From Purshia tridentata (Eukaryota > Streptophyta > Magnoliopsida > Rosales > Rosaceae), in assembly GCA_003254885.1 (NCBI GenBank), contig QANT01006284.1, positions 1 through 29,628 of the forward strand: a stretch of 29,628 bases of DNA. The letters are read 5' to 3'. The first letter of the stretch is position 1, and each line of letters opens with the position of its first letter. The notes under the pieces are model-generated. The model did not search any database and had not been told where the DNA came from. It saw only the letters and a list, made by a program, of their open reading frames with translations. Both the position numbers and the translations under genes were made by a program. Below, one piece after another: positions 1-10,292 of this stretch.

Positions 1-347
1 AAGTTACTCATCATTTTCTTGTCTCAAAGTAAAAAGTAACTGTAAATTCACACATGTTTACTGCAATGCACCAAATTTCTAGGATCTTCCCAAGCATCTT
101 TAATAATAAGTTCGACGTTTTGTTAGTTACAGTTTCTTTTAAAAGTTAAGGCTTAGGAATATGTTGTGTTTGTGATGGAGTATCTACAAACTTTAATTAG
201 GTAAAAAAGAATTGAGCTGAAAATTAACTGGTGATTTAGCCCTGTTTTATATCCTTTTAATCTTCTTTGGTTCAAAGCACTATCGATCAACAATGCTACA
301 TTTATTATATTTTTATATCATAATTTTATATTACTTTACGTGATAAC
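1..347. other. AT-rich stretch, nothing recognised
   Basis: AT-rich sequence with no coding signal or repeat boundary that I can identify. Confidence 0.5.
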
Positions 348-429
348 TTAAATATTATTTATACATTGAATGCTAAAAAATAAAAAAAATCTTAAAAAAA
401 TGAAAAATCTTACCCAATAAATTAATGAT

Positions 430-653
430 ACGTAAGATGTTATAAAATGCTTTACCTCCTGCACCAAAACTCCATCTGCAACCATGCATGAAGAATACTC
501 ATTAATATCATCCACCACACCCATTGAGTCCATCTCCAATAGAATATGAGATAAGCCAAGATCCACAGCCAGTTGTAGCCCCATCATCGCTGCCATAAGC
601 TCCGTTGCCCAGGGCAAACGAGCCCCAAGAGCATGCTTTGGAGTGGTCACAAG
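430..653 (-). pseudogene. RNase H domain fragment of a non-LTR retrotransposon
   Basis: Read on the minus strand, this open stretch contains the core of a plant RNase H-like domain (RVT_3 type): 'ATELMAAMMGLQLAVDLGLS' followed by 'HILLEMDSMGVV'. The E of 'TELMAAM' and the D of 'EMDS' correspond to catalytic acidic residues of the family. This domain normally sits at the end of LINE-type ORF2 proteins or in host-captured copies. The N-terminal part with the first catalytic Asp is absent, and the C-terminal side runs into non-homologous sequence after 'VLVQEVKHF'. A SINE (654-750) is inserted at its upstream edge; on the far side, the bases just after 759 continue the same frame for a few codons. 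It is a relic with no sign of function. Confidence 0.7.
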
Positions 654-750
654 GACCGTTGTTTGATAGTCTAGTTGGAATGACCGTTGAATTGTCTACT
701 CTGCACTTAAGTTCGATTCCCTTTCTTCCAACTCCAACTCAAAAAAAAAG
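654..750 (+). mobile_element. tRNA-derived SINE with target-site duplication
   Basis: About 97 bases with an A-box-like 'tagtctagttgg' near the 5' end, a B-box-like 'agttcgattcc' about 40 bases later, and a terminal A run. This is the layout of a plant tRNA-derived SINE. It is flanked by GGTCACAAG (645-653) and GGTCACGAG (751-759), a 9-base duplication with one mismatch. It is inserted into the RNase H relic on the opposite strand. Confidence 0.65.
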
Positions 751-759
751 GGTCACGAG

Positions 760-1290
760 TTTTATATCACCCAATTTAATTGTTTATATTTTTGGCTCAA
801 TCACTAGAATTGATAAGATTATATATTAAAAATTTATAATTAATTAAATTTGAGTCATAAGCATGAACTTTTTAACATTAACTTTTCCAACGCCAACATT
901 TCCACAAGTCACAAGTACTCCATTGCTTAATTTGTTATTACGCATTTGCTTGAATATATTATGCGTGCCGTACGTCTTATACTATGATGTTTCAACTTTA
1001 CAGCAATATATGGTCTTCCTTAATTTATATCATGCAGTTGGCAGGCAACAAATCAAATAACGTGAAAAATAGGAAAGTATGTGATTCGTATTGACTTTAG
1101 CATCACAAATGATATATGCTGTTCATAATTTAAAGTTCCAATATGTATGTGATTTTGAATTGACTTTAGCGTCAAATTTGATACTAAATAATTTTGTTCT
1201 TATTGAACACCCACAAATATTTAAGGACTCAATTGAAAAGTTTTAAAGTTTATAAACTACGTACGAAATTAACCGCTCAAAATTTGAGTT
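760..1290. repeat. AT-rich stretch with a two-copy 68-bp tandem duplication
   Basis: No gene is visible. Around 1077-1184 a motif beginning 'gtatgtgatt' and continuing 'ttgactttagc' occurs twice, starting at about 1077 and 1145, so a unit of about 68 bases is duplicated with divergence. The rest is anonymous AT-rich DNA. Confidence 0.45.
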
Positions 1291-1299
1291 AATTATTGA

Positions 1300-1560
1300 A
1301 ATAATTCACTTATTATTAGTCTCATTTTGGTTCACAACATATTGGTTTATAAATTATTTGAAATTTCCATTTTGGTCCGAATTAGACAAAATTAGACAAT
1401 TTTACCCCTCATTTTTGTACAAATAAATTGATTTTGAGAGACAAAATTATCCATTTTAGATCAAAATAAAACAATAAAACAATTATTGGACCAATACAAA
1501 ACTTAAAAAATTTTGTGGATCAAGATGAAACAAAACGAATAATAAATAAACCATTTTTAT
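1300..1560. mobile_element. Probable MITE with diverged terminal inverted repeats
   Basis: The left part (about 1308-1380, with 'attttggttcac' and 'ccattttggtcc') is roughly the reverse complement of the right part (about 1487-1550, with 'ggaccaatac' and 'gtggatcaagatgaaac'). Phrases such as 'ttttggtcc' facing 'ggaccaa' are common in plant Mutator-like MITEs. The ends are too diverged for me to fix boundaries or a target duplication. Confidence 0.35.
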
Positions 1561-1569
1561 AATTTTCTC

Positions 1570-3240
1570 CTCAAAATTTAGAAGACATTAATGTATTTCT
1601 AAATCTTATACCCCCCTCATTTTAACTATAAGCACAACAACATGATTAGTACATAAATATATCTAATCAAATTATGATTATCCTATACTTTGAGATGTGA
1701 TTGCTCGAAAATGGTTGTAGACGCGACAAAACGATCAATATTACTAAATATATAATCATATATATATATATATATATATATATAATTCGTAGACAAAAGT
1801 GACAGAAGCTTTCTTATCTTCTTTCACCTCACCTTTCAAAACATCCATGAGTGGTACAATTACTAGTGGAGGTGTTTTGATATGTGGTGGGTGTGGCATT
1901 TGCATCACGTATATATCTTTTAGGTTTTGTTTCTTTTGTTTTGCTTTTCTTCAGTTTTTCAAGTATATATATCAAGTCCACCATTTTCTATCATATCTTT
2001 GTGTAGAGTAGTAGACTTCCTTTTGCTAACGCAAAACAAGGACTTATCTCTTCTCCAACTTGCTCATGAATTCTGGACTGCTTTTCGTCTTCATACATTA
2101 TTATCATCATCTCCATGCCCATGAAAAAGTTATTGCATGATTGATCCCATGAAATTTAATTAATTTAATTTTACTTTTTTTTTTTGTGAATTAATTCAGT
2201 CACAATAATTGAGCAGATTATTTGATGCCCTTAGGTACATATCGACACTCACACCACATACCAATGCTTATAATAACTTGTCGGATACGGCTTGTCTTGT
2301 GCTTCATCATCTTATAATATAATATATACCCAATTTTGTCTGAAGAAAAAAGTATACGGAATTTTGTTTGCTTGTGAAAATTTAATTAAGCTAGTGTTAT
2401 TTTTCTCTTGAAAGTCATCAACTTTCGGTAATAATGCGTGAAATTCAATGTGCAGGTGCAACTTTGCAAGTACCAACAACTAATAAAATGGTTTATGTAG
2501 TCAAATTCTCTAATTTATTTAGTATTTTTTTTTTTCATTTCTATATAATATAATAGTTTGATGTATGGAGCATAATGTACTTAATTAATTTCTGAGGAAA
2601 TAAATCAAACCCTTTTCTGTTCTGTCATTAAAAATTCAAATTTGTTGTATGTTATATAGAACCCTTTTTTGATTTTAGTGAATATGACGCTGAAAATTGG
2701 TTTTTCAATTCCATCAATGATATTCTGCCGAGTCTAGCGATGTTAACTTGTAACAAATACAATATTAAAATAATAAATTATCCTGTAATAACAAACCACT
2801 AATAAACTTAATGTAAAGTAAATGACTCTAATTTAATAAATTTGTATAAAAGACAATTTCTAGATTATTTATAAATTTACTTGTTGTATTTTCACATATG
2901 TAGTAGCATTTTTGGACAAATACACTAATTTCACATATATACATATTGTATTTTTACAAACCTATTGATTTTTATACGAGAAAATTTTAATAAAATGATA
3001 TGACTTTAATACCCTTTACTAGTTGAAAATACGACATTCAAAGTATTGTAATTGAGAATTCTATTTCACTTACGGTTTAATCAAAGATTTTTCGTCAATT
3101 TTATTATAATATTTGTAAAAATTAATAAGTTTTAAAGGTAAATGTGTTTATTTATTTTAAAATAATTAAAAAATAAACTGAAAATAATTACAAAAAACTA
3201 AAAATATAATAAAAAATTTAAAAAAATAAAAAAAGGGTAG
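1570..3240. other. AT-rich intergenic DNA with an (AT)n microsatellite
   Basis: There is an (AT)n run at about 1757-1782. Short open frames at 1799-2125 are low-complexity, pyrimidine-rich and match no family I know. The remainder, to the GC-rich block at 3241, is AT-rich with no feature I can support. Confidence 0.5.
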
Positions 3241-3340
3241 GGGATGCAGAGCCCCCGATCCTCACTCTCCCCATTGTCCGGCCACCCCGCCAGCGACTCC
3301 TCATCCTCCGGCGGCGTTGGCGGCCTTCCTCTTGCCTCTG

Positions 3341-3374
<34 letters not shown>
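3241..3374 (+). promoter_or_regulatory. GC-rich leader with CT microsatellite upstream of the CIP7-like fragment
   Basis: An abrupt rise in GC content is followed by a (TC)n tract (about 3344-3373) that ends directly before the ATG at 3375. Pyrimidine-rich tracts of this kind are typical of plant 5' untranslated leaders. I read this as the surviving 5' UTR of the gene fragment at 3375-3951. Short open frames across it appear to be by-products of the CT repeat. Confidence 0.5.
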
Positions 3375-3379
<5 letters not shown>

Positions 3380-3951
3380 CTATCTCGACTATCTCACTCC
3401 AACTCGAACCAGGTACTAACAGATACACTATTTTTCTCTCTTTCTCTGCCCATTATGCTTAATTTATTTCACTCTGCTTACGCTTCTCCCATCTCTCTGT
3501 TTTTGGGGTTATCAATGTGTGAAGATGTGACTTGGTGATCTTATATGGAGGCAAATCCGAGAATCTAGCATCTGGGCTTTTCCAACCCTCTGTTTCTCAC
3601 TTCAAATCTCTAAAAGATGAGGTTTCTAAAGGTAGGTATTCCATTACTCTTCGTCCACCCACCATAGGTTCACTCTGCTTCGCCAAGTCCACTTCTCAAA
3701 AGTAATTCTCATACTTGTTAAGATCTTTATATTATTCTACTGTTACTTTGTGGCATTACCCACTAATTTTGATGGTTCCCTTAACATAATTGATCAAATT
3801 TTGTTTGACCAATTTTTCTTTTGTTTTTCTTTAATTCTTTATGTGGCAGATTTGTGGGGTTTGTTAGCACGGCAGCAGTTCTGGAAAGGTTTGTCAATAT
3901 TGAAAGGGAGATTTGGCAGATTCAAAGTTCAGTTCAGTCAACTAGAGGAAG
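3375..3951 (+). pseudogene. N-terminal fragment of a COP1-interacting-protein-7-like gene (three exons)
   Basis: Three exons splice in consistent phase: 3375-3412, 3525-3701 and 3850-3951, each junction using GT/AG. The joined product is about 104 residues. It contains 'TPTRTRCDLVI' (about residues 9-19), 'ENLASGLFQP', 'KDEVSKGRYSITLRPP' and 'FVSTAAVLERFVNIEREIWQ', which match the conserved start of plant COP1-interacting protein 7-related proteins (the At1g72410/At3g14172 type, usually about 900 or more residues). Family members are implicated in light signalling through COP1. Exon 1 is shorter than usual (12 codons plus 2 bases). Exon 3 ends in an intact donor at 3952, but I find no later exon, such as the helical 'LRKEQAMAYARAL' region, anywhere in the window. 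It is therefore either a truncated duplicate or a gene whose rest has moved. The identification rests on recalled family motifs. I am fairly sure of the homology, and less sure that it is dead. Confidence 0.72.
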
Positions 3952-4830
3952 GTATCCCTATTATTAGCATTTCAAAAAATATTTATATTATTTCATTCTA
4001 TGTTGAGTGTGGCGGGACGGGGTGGAGGTGAATTGAAAATGAGGTGGACTAAATTTAAAGGCTATTTGCGAAAAGGTAAAAAAAAAGAAAAACAAAAAGC
4101 TAGAGTGCATTTTTAATACTCAGATTAAGTTACCACTCTTATCCTTCTTTTTTTAATTTTTGATATTTTTAGTCTAATACTTCACATAAGATTGCAATGA
4201 GGTGTTTTTTGTCATTTTCGATTGTTTTGCGGACGGAAAAATCCTATTTAGTCTATATAAACAATCTAATATAATACTTGAAAAGTTACAATCAGTGACT
4301 TGATCCAAAATAATTTAGATTTTTTTCTAGAAAAGAAAAATTAACCTCACGCCATTGTATTTCTTTGATAATTTGAATTGAGTAGAGACCTTCTTGCCAA
4401 TTATCTCAAGACGAGCTCACAAACTTGGCTTTAACCTTGATGCTTGAGTTCAACCAAAGATAAAGGATGTATGAATGAATGTGATAGATTAAATAAATTC
4501 ACAAGGAACAATCTATTCAACCTATCTATGTTTATGCATGATGAACTATCCTATATGATTAGTATTTATACAAAGAGAATATTCATAGAATCAATAAAAC
4601 CTCACACACTAAACCCTCGAATGCACAATCTCACAAATTGTATAATATAATTGAGTTAACTTAATTTAAAATTAAAATAATCTATTTATAAGAGATAAAC
4701 CCTAATAATCTAGGTAACAAAACATAAAACAATTAGGAAATAGATGACATTAATTAGGACTTTCAAAACCTTTAAAAACTGAGATTTAAAATACAAAATT
4801 GCAAAAAAACGCGCGTGGAACTAGTTCTCT
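3952..4830. other. AT-rich sequence after the gene fragment, possibly part of an old LTR
   Basis: No further exons of the upstream fragment can be found. From about 4290 the sequence resembles the inside of a decayed retrotransposon LTR read on the minus strand, with a TATA-like 'cttataaatag' when reverse complemented near 4680-4695. I cannot set its ends, so this is a weak suggestion. Confidence 0.3.
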
Positions 4831-4836
4831 AAAGCA

Positions 4837-5000
4837 TGAGATCGGTTTTCTGGAAGCTAAAAAAAGAAGCCATTGTGGGACCGGTCCTCTCTATTCATGA
4901 GACCGGTCCTCTAACCCATGGAATCGGTCCTTTGACCCATGGGACCAGTCCTTTGATGCATGAGATTGATCCTCTAAGTGTGAGATTGGATCCTCTGAGA
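4837..5000 (+). repeat. 21-bp minisatellite, about six degenerate units
   Basis: Units of the type 'catgagaccggtcctctaac' repeat about every 21 bases from about 4875 to 5000, with a likely outlying unit at 4837. Neighbouring copies read ggaccggtcctct, gagaccggtcctct, gaatcggtccttt, ggaccagtccttt and gagattgatcctct. Because 21 is a multiple of three, the frame stays open and gives a repetitive peptide ('GPLTHGTSPLMHE'). I take that as a consequence of the repeat rather than a real gene. Confidence 0.75.
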
Positions 5001-5282
5001 CTAAAAACTTTTTATAAACAATTTCAAACATCATTGTCCAAACCTAAAGAGATTAAAACACATTTAAAAGCATATTAATGCATTATTAATCACCTAGAAT
5101 GTATGCATAGTCTTTAAGACATATTACCTTGATCCTAATAGGAATTGAATATTGAGACACTGCTTGATCAATACTTGAATCTTGAATCTTGTTTCGCTTT
5201 AATCTTCGATTAAAACCAATACTTGATTCATCTAATCTAAACTAATCTAGTAATTGTTTTGTTGTTAGAAATAGTCAATTAC
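5001..5282. other. AT-rich stretch, nothing recognised
   Basis: Anonymous AT-rich DNA with short direct echoes ('aatacttgaatcttgaatctt'), possibly the end of the same decayed LTR as the preceding kilobase. Confidence 0.3.
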
Positions 5283-5608
5283 ACAAACTTACATTAACAT
5301 TTACCACCTGAACTTTGGACGATATTGCAATGTACCACCTATTTGCGTTTCCTTCATAACTTGTTAAAAAAGTCATGTGCCATGCAAATTTTAGATGGTA
5401 CATTGCAATAGCGTGTAAAGTTCAAGTGGTATGTTGCAATAGGGTATAAAGTTTAGGTGGCATATTTTCGCAATTTTAGTAGAAGTTATAATGGAAAACA
5501 AATAAATGAACTTGTTGAATTTAGGCAGTATATTGTCCCAATTTTTTTTTTTTAGGTAATTTATCACAAACGCGTGCAAAATTCAAGTGAGTAACTTGTA
5601 ATAAAGCC
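5283..5608. mobile_element. Probable MITE with inverted ends and internal 31-bp repeats
   Basis: The left end ('taccacctgaactttgg', 'gcaatgtaccacct') is the approximate reverse complement of the right end ('aggtaatttatcac', 'gcaaaattcaagtgagtaac'). Inside, a 31-base unit starting 'ggtacattgcaatag' (5397-5427) is followed directly by a diverged copy (5428-5458). This phrase set is common in small plant repeats. Boundaries are approximate. Confidence 0.45.
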
Positions 5609-6141
5609 TTAAATATATCTTATTGCATAATTTAAGCTACTATATAAATATGGTATTGTTTACTATTTAGTCTAGAAGTAGAATGTTTTTTTTTTTTTGG
5701 GGCCAATGATTGGGCTTTAATATTTCATCATACATGTGCTAAAAGTAAAACTTCATAGAATTTAAGAAATTTGGCACTTTAATATGAGCATAATATTTGG
5801 TTGCTTTTGCGTGCGCCGTCAAGCTATTATATCAAAAATTGATTTCTTGTGGTTTATAAACGCGTAGGAGGTCAGCTAGAGCTGTGCCATTATTTAGCTG
5901 CTTGCAGTACACACCAGAGTTGAGTTGCATGTGATAAATACATAAAACAAAAGAACAATTCCAACGGCAAGCAAACCTTTTCTCTTCCTTGCTTGGAGGA
6001 TTGTTTTCAACATGTCCTAAATACAAGTTAATCATATTCTTGGACAACTCACATCTTTAAGGTATTAACCTGTTATGCATTCTTGGCTCTTTTTTTTTGG
6101 TTTTTTTTTTCAACACTTTGAAGTTTTTGTATATTTTTGCA
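5609..6141. other. AT-rich stretch without recognised genes
   Basis: A 71-codon minus-strand frame (5832-6047) shows no family signature that I recognise, and I do not call it a gene. Poly-T runs occur near 5688 and 6090-6110. Confidence 0.4.
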
Positions 6142-6324
6142 TAGAGCAATATTAGGGATCCTAAATTTGTATTCCAAATTTGGATTCAAAATGATGTGTT
6201 TGTACTTCTTCATTGATTCATATATGACCCACCATAAGGATTAATAATTTTCCTACAAGTGAAATACTGATACATATTTGGGATTCAAATTTGGGATATA
6301 AATTTGAGATCCTAACATTATTGT
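6142..6324. mobile_element. MITE with long inverted ends (about 180 bp)
   Basis: The left arm from about 6142 ('gcaatattagggatccta', 'tccaaatttggattcaaa') pairs with the right arm ending near 6324 ('ggattcaaatttgggata', 'gagatcctaacattattg'). Together they form an imperfect hairpin with arms of about 50 bases. 'ttttgc' occurs just outside each end and could be a short target duplication. It carries no coding capacity. Confidence 0.6.
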
Positions 6325-6630
6325 TTTGCTTAACATAGTAATATAGTATCAAAACTCTAGTTGAAGATGTTCTAAGTCTCAATTTTTTAATCCTTATTCT
6401 TTATGTATATATAGGGTGATGTTGCTTCAATATGTTTTTCTATATACATTCATTCGCCTTTCCATGTGTCTCATCGGATGAGACACGTAAGTTAGATATA
6501 CATTGTTAGCTTCATTTCCTAATAGTTTAAATTGTTAGATCAAATCTAGTATAATAATTTGTGAAATGAAAATAGTGGTTTGTTCTCACATTAACCAATA
6601 TATAGAAGAATCTAATTTGATTTCCTTCTC
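6325..6630. other. AT-rich stretch, nothing recognised
   Basis: No gene or clear repeat boundary seen. Confidence 0.4.
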
Positions 6631-6794
6631 TGTTCAGTGTAACCAATACATTGTTATATGGTATAACCAATATATGTGTCATAATATGGATGAATATTAT
6701 TAATATTATACACTACAAAGATAAATTCATCTAATAATATCCTTATACATTAAATTGGTTATACCACGTAACGATGTATCGGTTACACATAACA
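6631..6794. mobile_element. Foldback/MITE-like hairpin of about 160 bp
   Basis: 'tgtaaccaatacattg' from 6638 and 'ggtataaccaat' are mirrored by 'attggttatacc' and 'gatgtatcggttaca' ending at 6787. This gives inverted arms of about 34-41 bases, roughly 85% complementary, around an AT-rich centre. It lies just beyond the 3' end of the ACR3-like gene. No target duplication was identified. Confidence 0.6.
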
Positions 6795-6933
6795 AATTCT
6801 CGAAGCAAATAATCAAAAGCAAAAATATAAGTAAAAAGAGAGGTGTTGTGCAAAGTCCAAATTAAAGTTACAGGTTACAAGCATACATAGCATACATTTG
6901 CAGAAACTATGTCCAGATAACTTCCTGAACATA

Positions 6934-6939
6934 TTTATT
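6934..6939 (-). terminator. Poly(A) signal AATAAA of the ACR3-like gene
   Basis: TTTATT on the plus strand reads AATAAA on the minus strand, 47 bases past the stop codon of the ACR3-like coding sequence. It is the nearest canonical polyadenylation hexamer, a plausible but unproven site. Confidence 0.45.
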
Positions 6940-6986
6940 ATTCTGTACATGCTCAAAGTGTCTTGTAGATTCATATGCACACCTTA

Positions 6987-9900
6987 TCAGGCCAAGAACT
7001 TCTCTAACAAGTTCCCAAAGAAGAAGTTTGTCTTGGCCCATCCACTAGTCTCAGGTGCCTTAGAACTTGTTGGGACTTTCTTCACATTGAACATCATTGT
7101 TTGTCCAATTTCTTTGCGAAGTGCTTCTATTGTGTTTATGTCCACTGGGTTCCCTGAAGAATCTCTAACATAAAACACATTGATTGCTTGCTCCCCAATA
7201 GTTGTGACACCTGCTCTTGTTACTGACAACCCATTCTCCCTCAGGATCCTTGTTACTTCTGATAGCAACCCTACTCTATCCTTTGCACACAGCTCTAGCC
7301 TTAGACCCTGAATTTCATGGTATAATTTGATCTATTAAATGGACAACAAAGCATGTTTTTCTTGTAATATTCAGTACCAAAGAAAGTTTACAATTAACAG
7401 GAAATGGATGCAAGTGAATAGCACAATGTGGTTTGCTGAAAAATATATTATTGCTTTCAACTTTAAAAGAGAAAATACTAGCTCTTCTGTTGCAATCACA
7501 TAAACAGACCTTTTATTGCAGAATTTCGATAGGGATTTGTTTATATTGAATTAAAAGCAGAAGATCCAAAATTGAAGTTGAAGGAACACGTTAATTGGTA
7601 TGAAACAATTTAAGAGGAATTTAGGCATTTCATCTCATGTATGCCTTTATTGTATGGAATGCATACAATAAGCTTCAGTCCCCCCAAAAAGTACAACTAG
7701 ATATATGCATGCAGATCTATTATTCTGTCATGATAAATGAAATTTTATGCTAGCTTTGATCCCAAGCTTAGAGTTCAGGATGGAGAAAATAAATGTATGT
7801 TTCAGATGTGTAGTTTTCCTTTCTCTGGGATTTCATTTTTCAGATGTCTAATCACACTATTTAACGTGATTTTTTAAGGTCAAAAGGAGATCAGTCAATT
7901 TGGAGAGAACCCTTCACTAAATTTGTTGAAAAGTTTCAGAATGAAGTGTTATCAATGTAAACTAGTGTTTTATGATTCATTCAACAAAGGAATTACCACA
8001 ATTCACTTTTTATATCTGTATCGCCTTCAATTCTTTTGCCTGGGAAACAATGTTTGAGATGACGAACAAAGATTGAGGTGCTATTAGTGAGTAGTGATAC
8101 AAACAAGACTATTTTTCTGTGTGCGTGCTGATAGATGAAGATAATTCAATTGTAAAATGCCACACCCCAAACCTTTTTCATCACTCACGTGCTAATAATT
8201 AGCATGGTTGATCAGGAAAGCTGATTTATTGCAGGTTATAGATGAAAAGCCGAATCATTAGGAACCAAACATCAGTGGTAATCTTAAAAATTCTCAAGTT
8301 TATTTAAGCAATATCTCAAAGCAATACTTTCTCTCTTATCTACCATGTGATATATATATTCCTGACTAAATAAAAGTGTAACTACTAAGTCGTCATTCAG
8401 CTGTTCATATAACTGCTATTTATTTCTCCCATTCTGTTAGGGACTTGAGCCGGAGAACATAATAGTATTTGTAAATTGTAATTATCCTATTAATCAGGCT
8501 AATTAAAATGAGCATTGCATGTTGGATAGACTTTTCACTAACCTCGCTCACTCTTCTTCGAATTGCAGCATCGATACATTTGATGACCCTTTCCTTCTCT
8601 CCTTCAGTATCAAGGGTGCAACCATCCATGTGACGAATATAATACTCCTTCAGTTAATTATATGCATCATCAGTTCAGTTAGTTTAATGAAATCTTCAGG
8701 GGGTTTCAAGACATCTGAATTAAATGGAAAAATGAATTCTGTATCACATATCCTTTGAAAGAAACCATCACTACTGCTTCAAACAGAAAATTAATTAACT
8801 AGATACTTAGCATACATAGTTCAGTCAAGAAATTCATAAGATACCAGATTACATTGGTGAACAGACTTCATTGATCATCAGGGTATCACTTTCTGGCACA
8901 TTATAGTAACAGTTATGAGCTTCTGCATTATCCATGCAAATATATTATATATACATAAAGGTCTTAATTAACAGATTATGGAATTTGAAGCCCTTCAAAT
9001 CTATGATAGGTTATTTTCCTTTTGTAATTTGGAGAAAGAATTTCAAGGAAATAGAAAAGCAATCACTTAAAATGATTTGCAGGAGAAACTTAAATTGGAG
9101 AAGTTGCAAATTGGCCATCAAATGAGCATGAGATTCATGTACCTGTGATGCATATGGGCCATCAGATGAGATGGTGGCATGGAAAACAACATATTGCATA
9201 TCAGTGAGAGTGCACACAATGTCAAACATGAGCTTTGCACGATCTTTGCAGCTGACACTAACCACTGAGTATCCCTTTTCTTCACAACGCTCAATGGTGA
9301 TCTTTGGTTGGAAGCAGGCAGGATAATCAACCTCATTTTCTAGTCCACCACCGCCCTCATAATCCCTATCCGCAAAAAACATTTGGTGGAGCCGCCTATC
9401 AACATGAGTGAATCCCATAGAGAAACTGGTGTGACCCACTTTCTCATCATCCTCACACCCTCTTAGGATGTTTTTGAGTTGCTCTTCCATAATAGATAAT
9501 CTGACTGGATCGTCCACAGGCTGGCACGTAGTATCATCATTCACATACACAACGCATGCTATTCTTCTGTTATGTGTCCATACTTCAGCAGCAAATACAT
9601 TGAAGTGAAGGTTGGCAAGGACAGCAGAAATCTCAGATAAGAGACCTGGCCGGTCTCTGCCAATGAGTTCAATGGCTGTATGATCACCTACAGAGTGCAC
9701 TCCCACCCGTTTTCCTGGCCAAGTCTTCACTACATCTTTGATATGGCTCTTTGGTCCTAAAGCCTATGCATATGCCACAAATCATAGACAACATTGCTCT
9801 TAAATCTTAATATGATCACATGAAAGAACCCCTTTATGCAGGCTTCTTGGGACAATTAATAGTGAGGTTTGGATAAATTTACAAGCCTGCATGAAGGGAC

Positions 9901-10244
9901 ATTTCATACAGATACAGGTGATGGCTGTCCCTTTTATGTAATGGTGCCTGTGCCACTTATATGGATCACCTTTGCTGGTGCCAGTGCCACTGATATGGGT
10001 CACTTTTGTTCTACCAATTGGATTGAATGTCCTGTTTTTGGCTTCTATATAAAAGCACAAAAATTATGTGGTAATAGAGCACCCAGGGACTTACCTTCTC
10101 TATGTATTCAGTGGTTTTGCTGTCTGTAATCTTTTTTCCTTGTTGATCAGTAACGTGAAATACTGTTTACCAAAGAAAACAGAAAATGTCATATATTAAT
10201 TTGATTCACATTGTGTGTGTGTGTGTGTGTGTGTATGTGTGTGT

Positions 10245-10292
<48 letters not shown>

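Noticed and set aside
1799..1830. 'tgacagaag' resembling the start of miR156
   Set aside because: The match ends after nine bases and there is no pairing arm nearby for a precursor hairpin.
3198..3538. Short open frames on both strands over the CT/GA repeat
   Set aside because: They are driven by the microsatellite; the real signal is the spliced CIP7-like frame starting at 3375.
5832..6047. 71-codon minus-strand frame as a gene
   Set aside because: No motif, no splice context and no homolog that I can recall; length is within chance for this region.
9800..10129. Opposing 86-codon frames in an ACR3-like intron
   Set aside because: They sit between two well-supported splice sites and arise from a 34-bp tandem duplication and AT-poor sequence.
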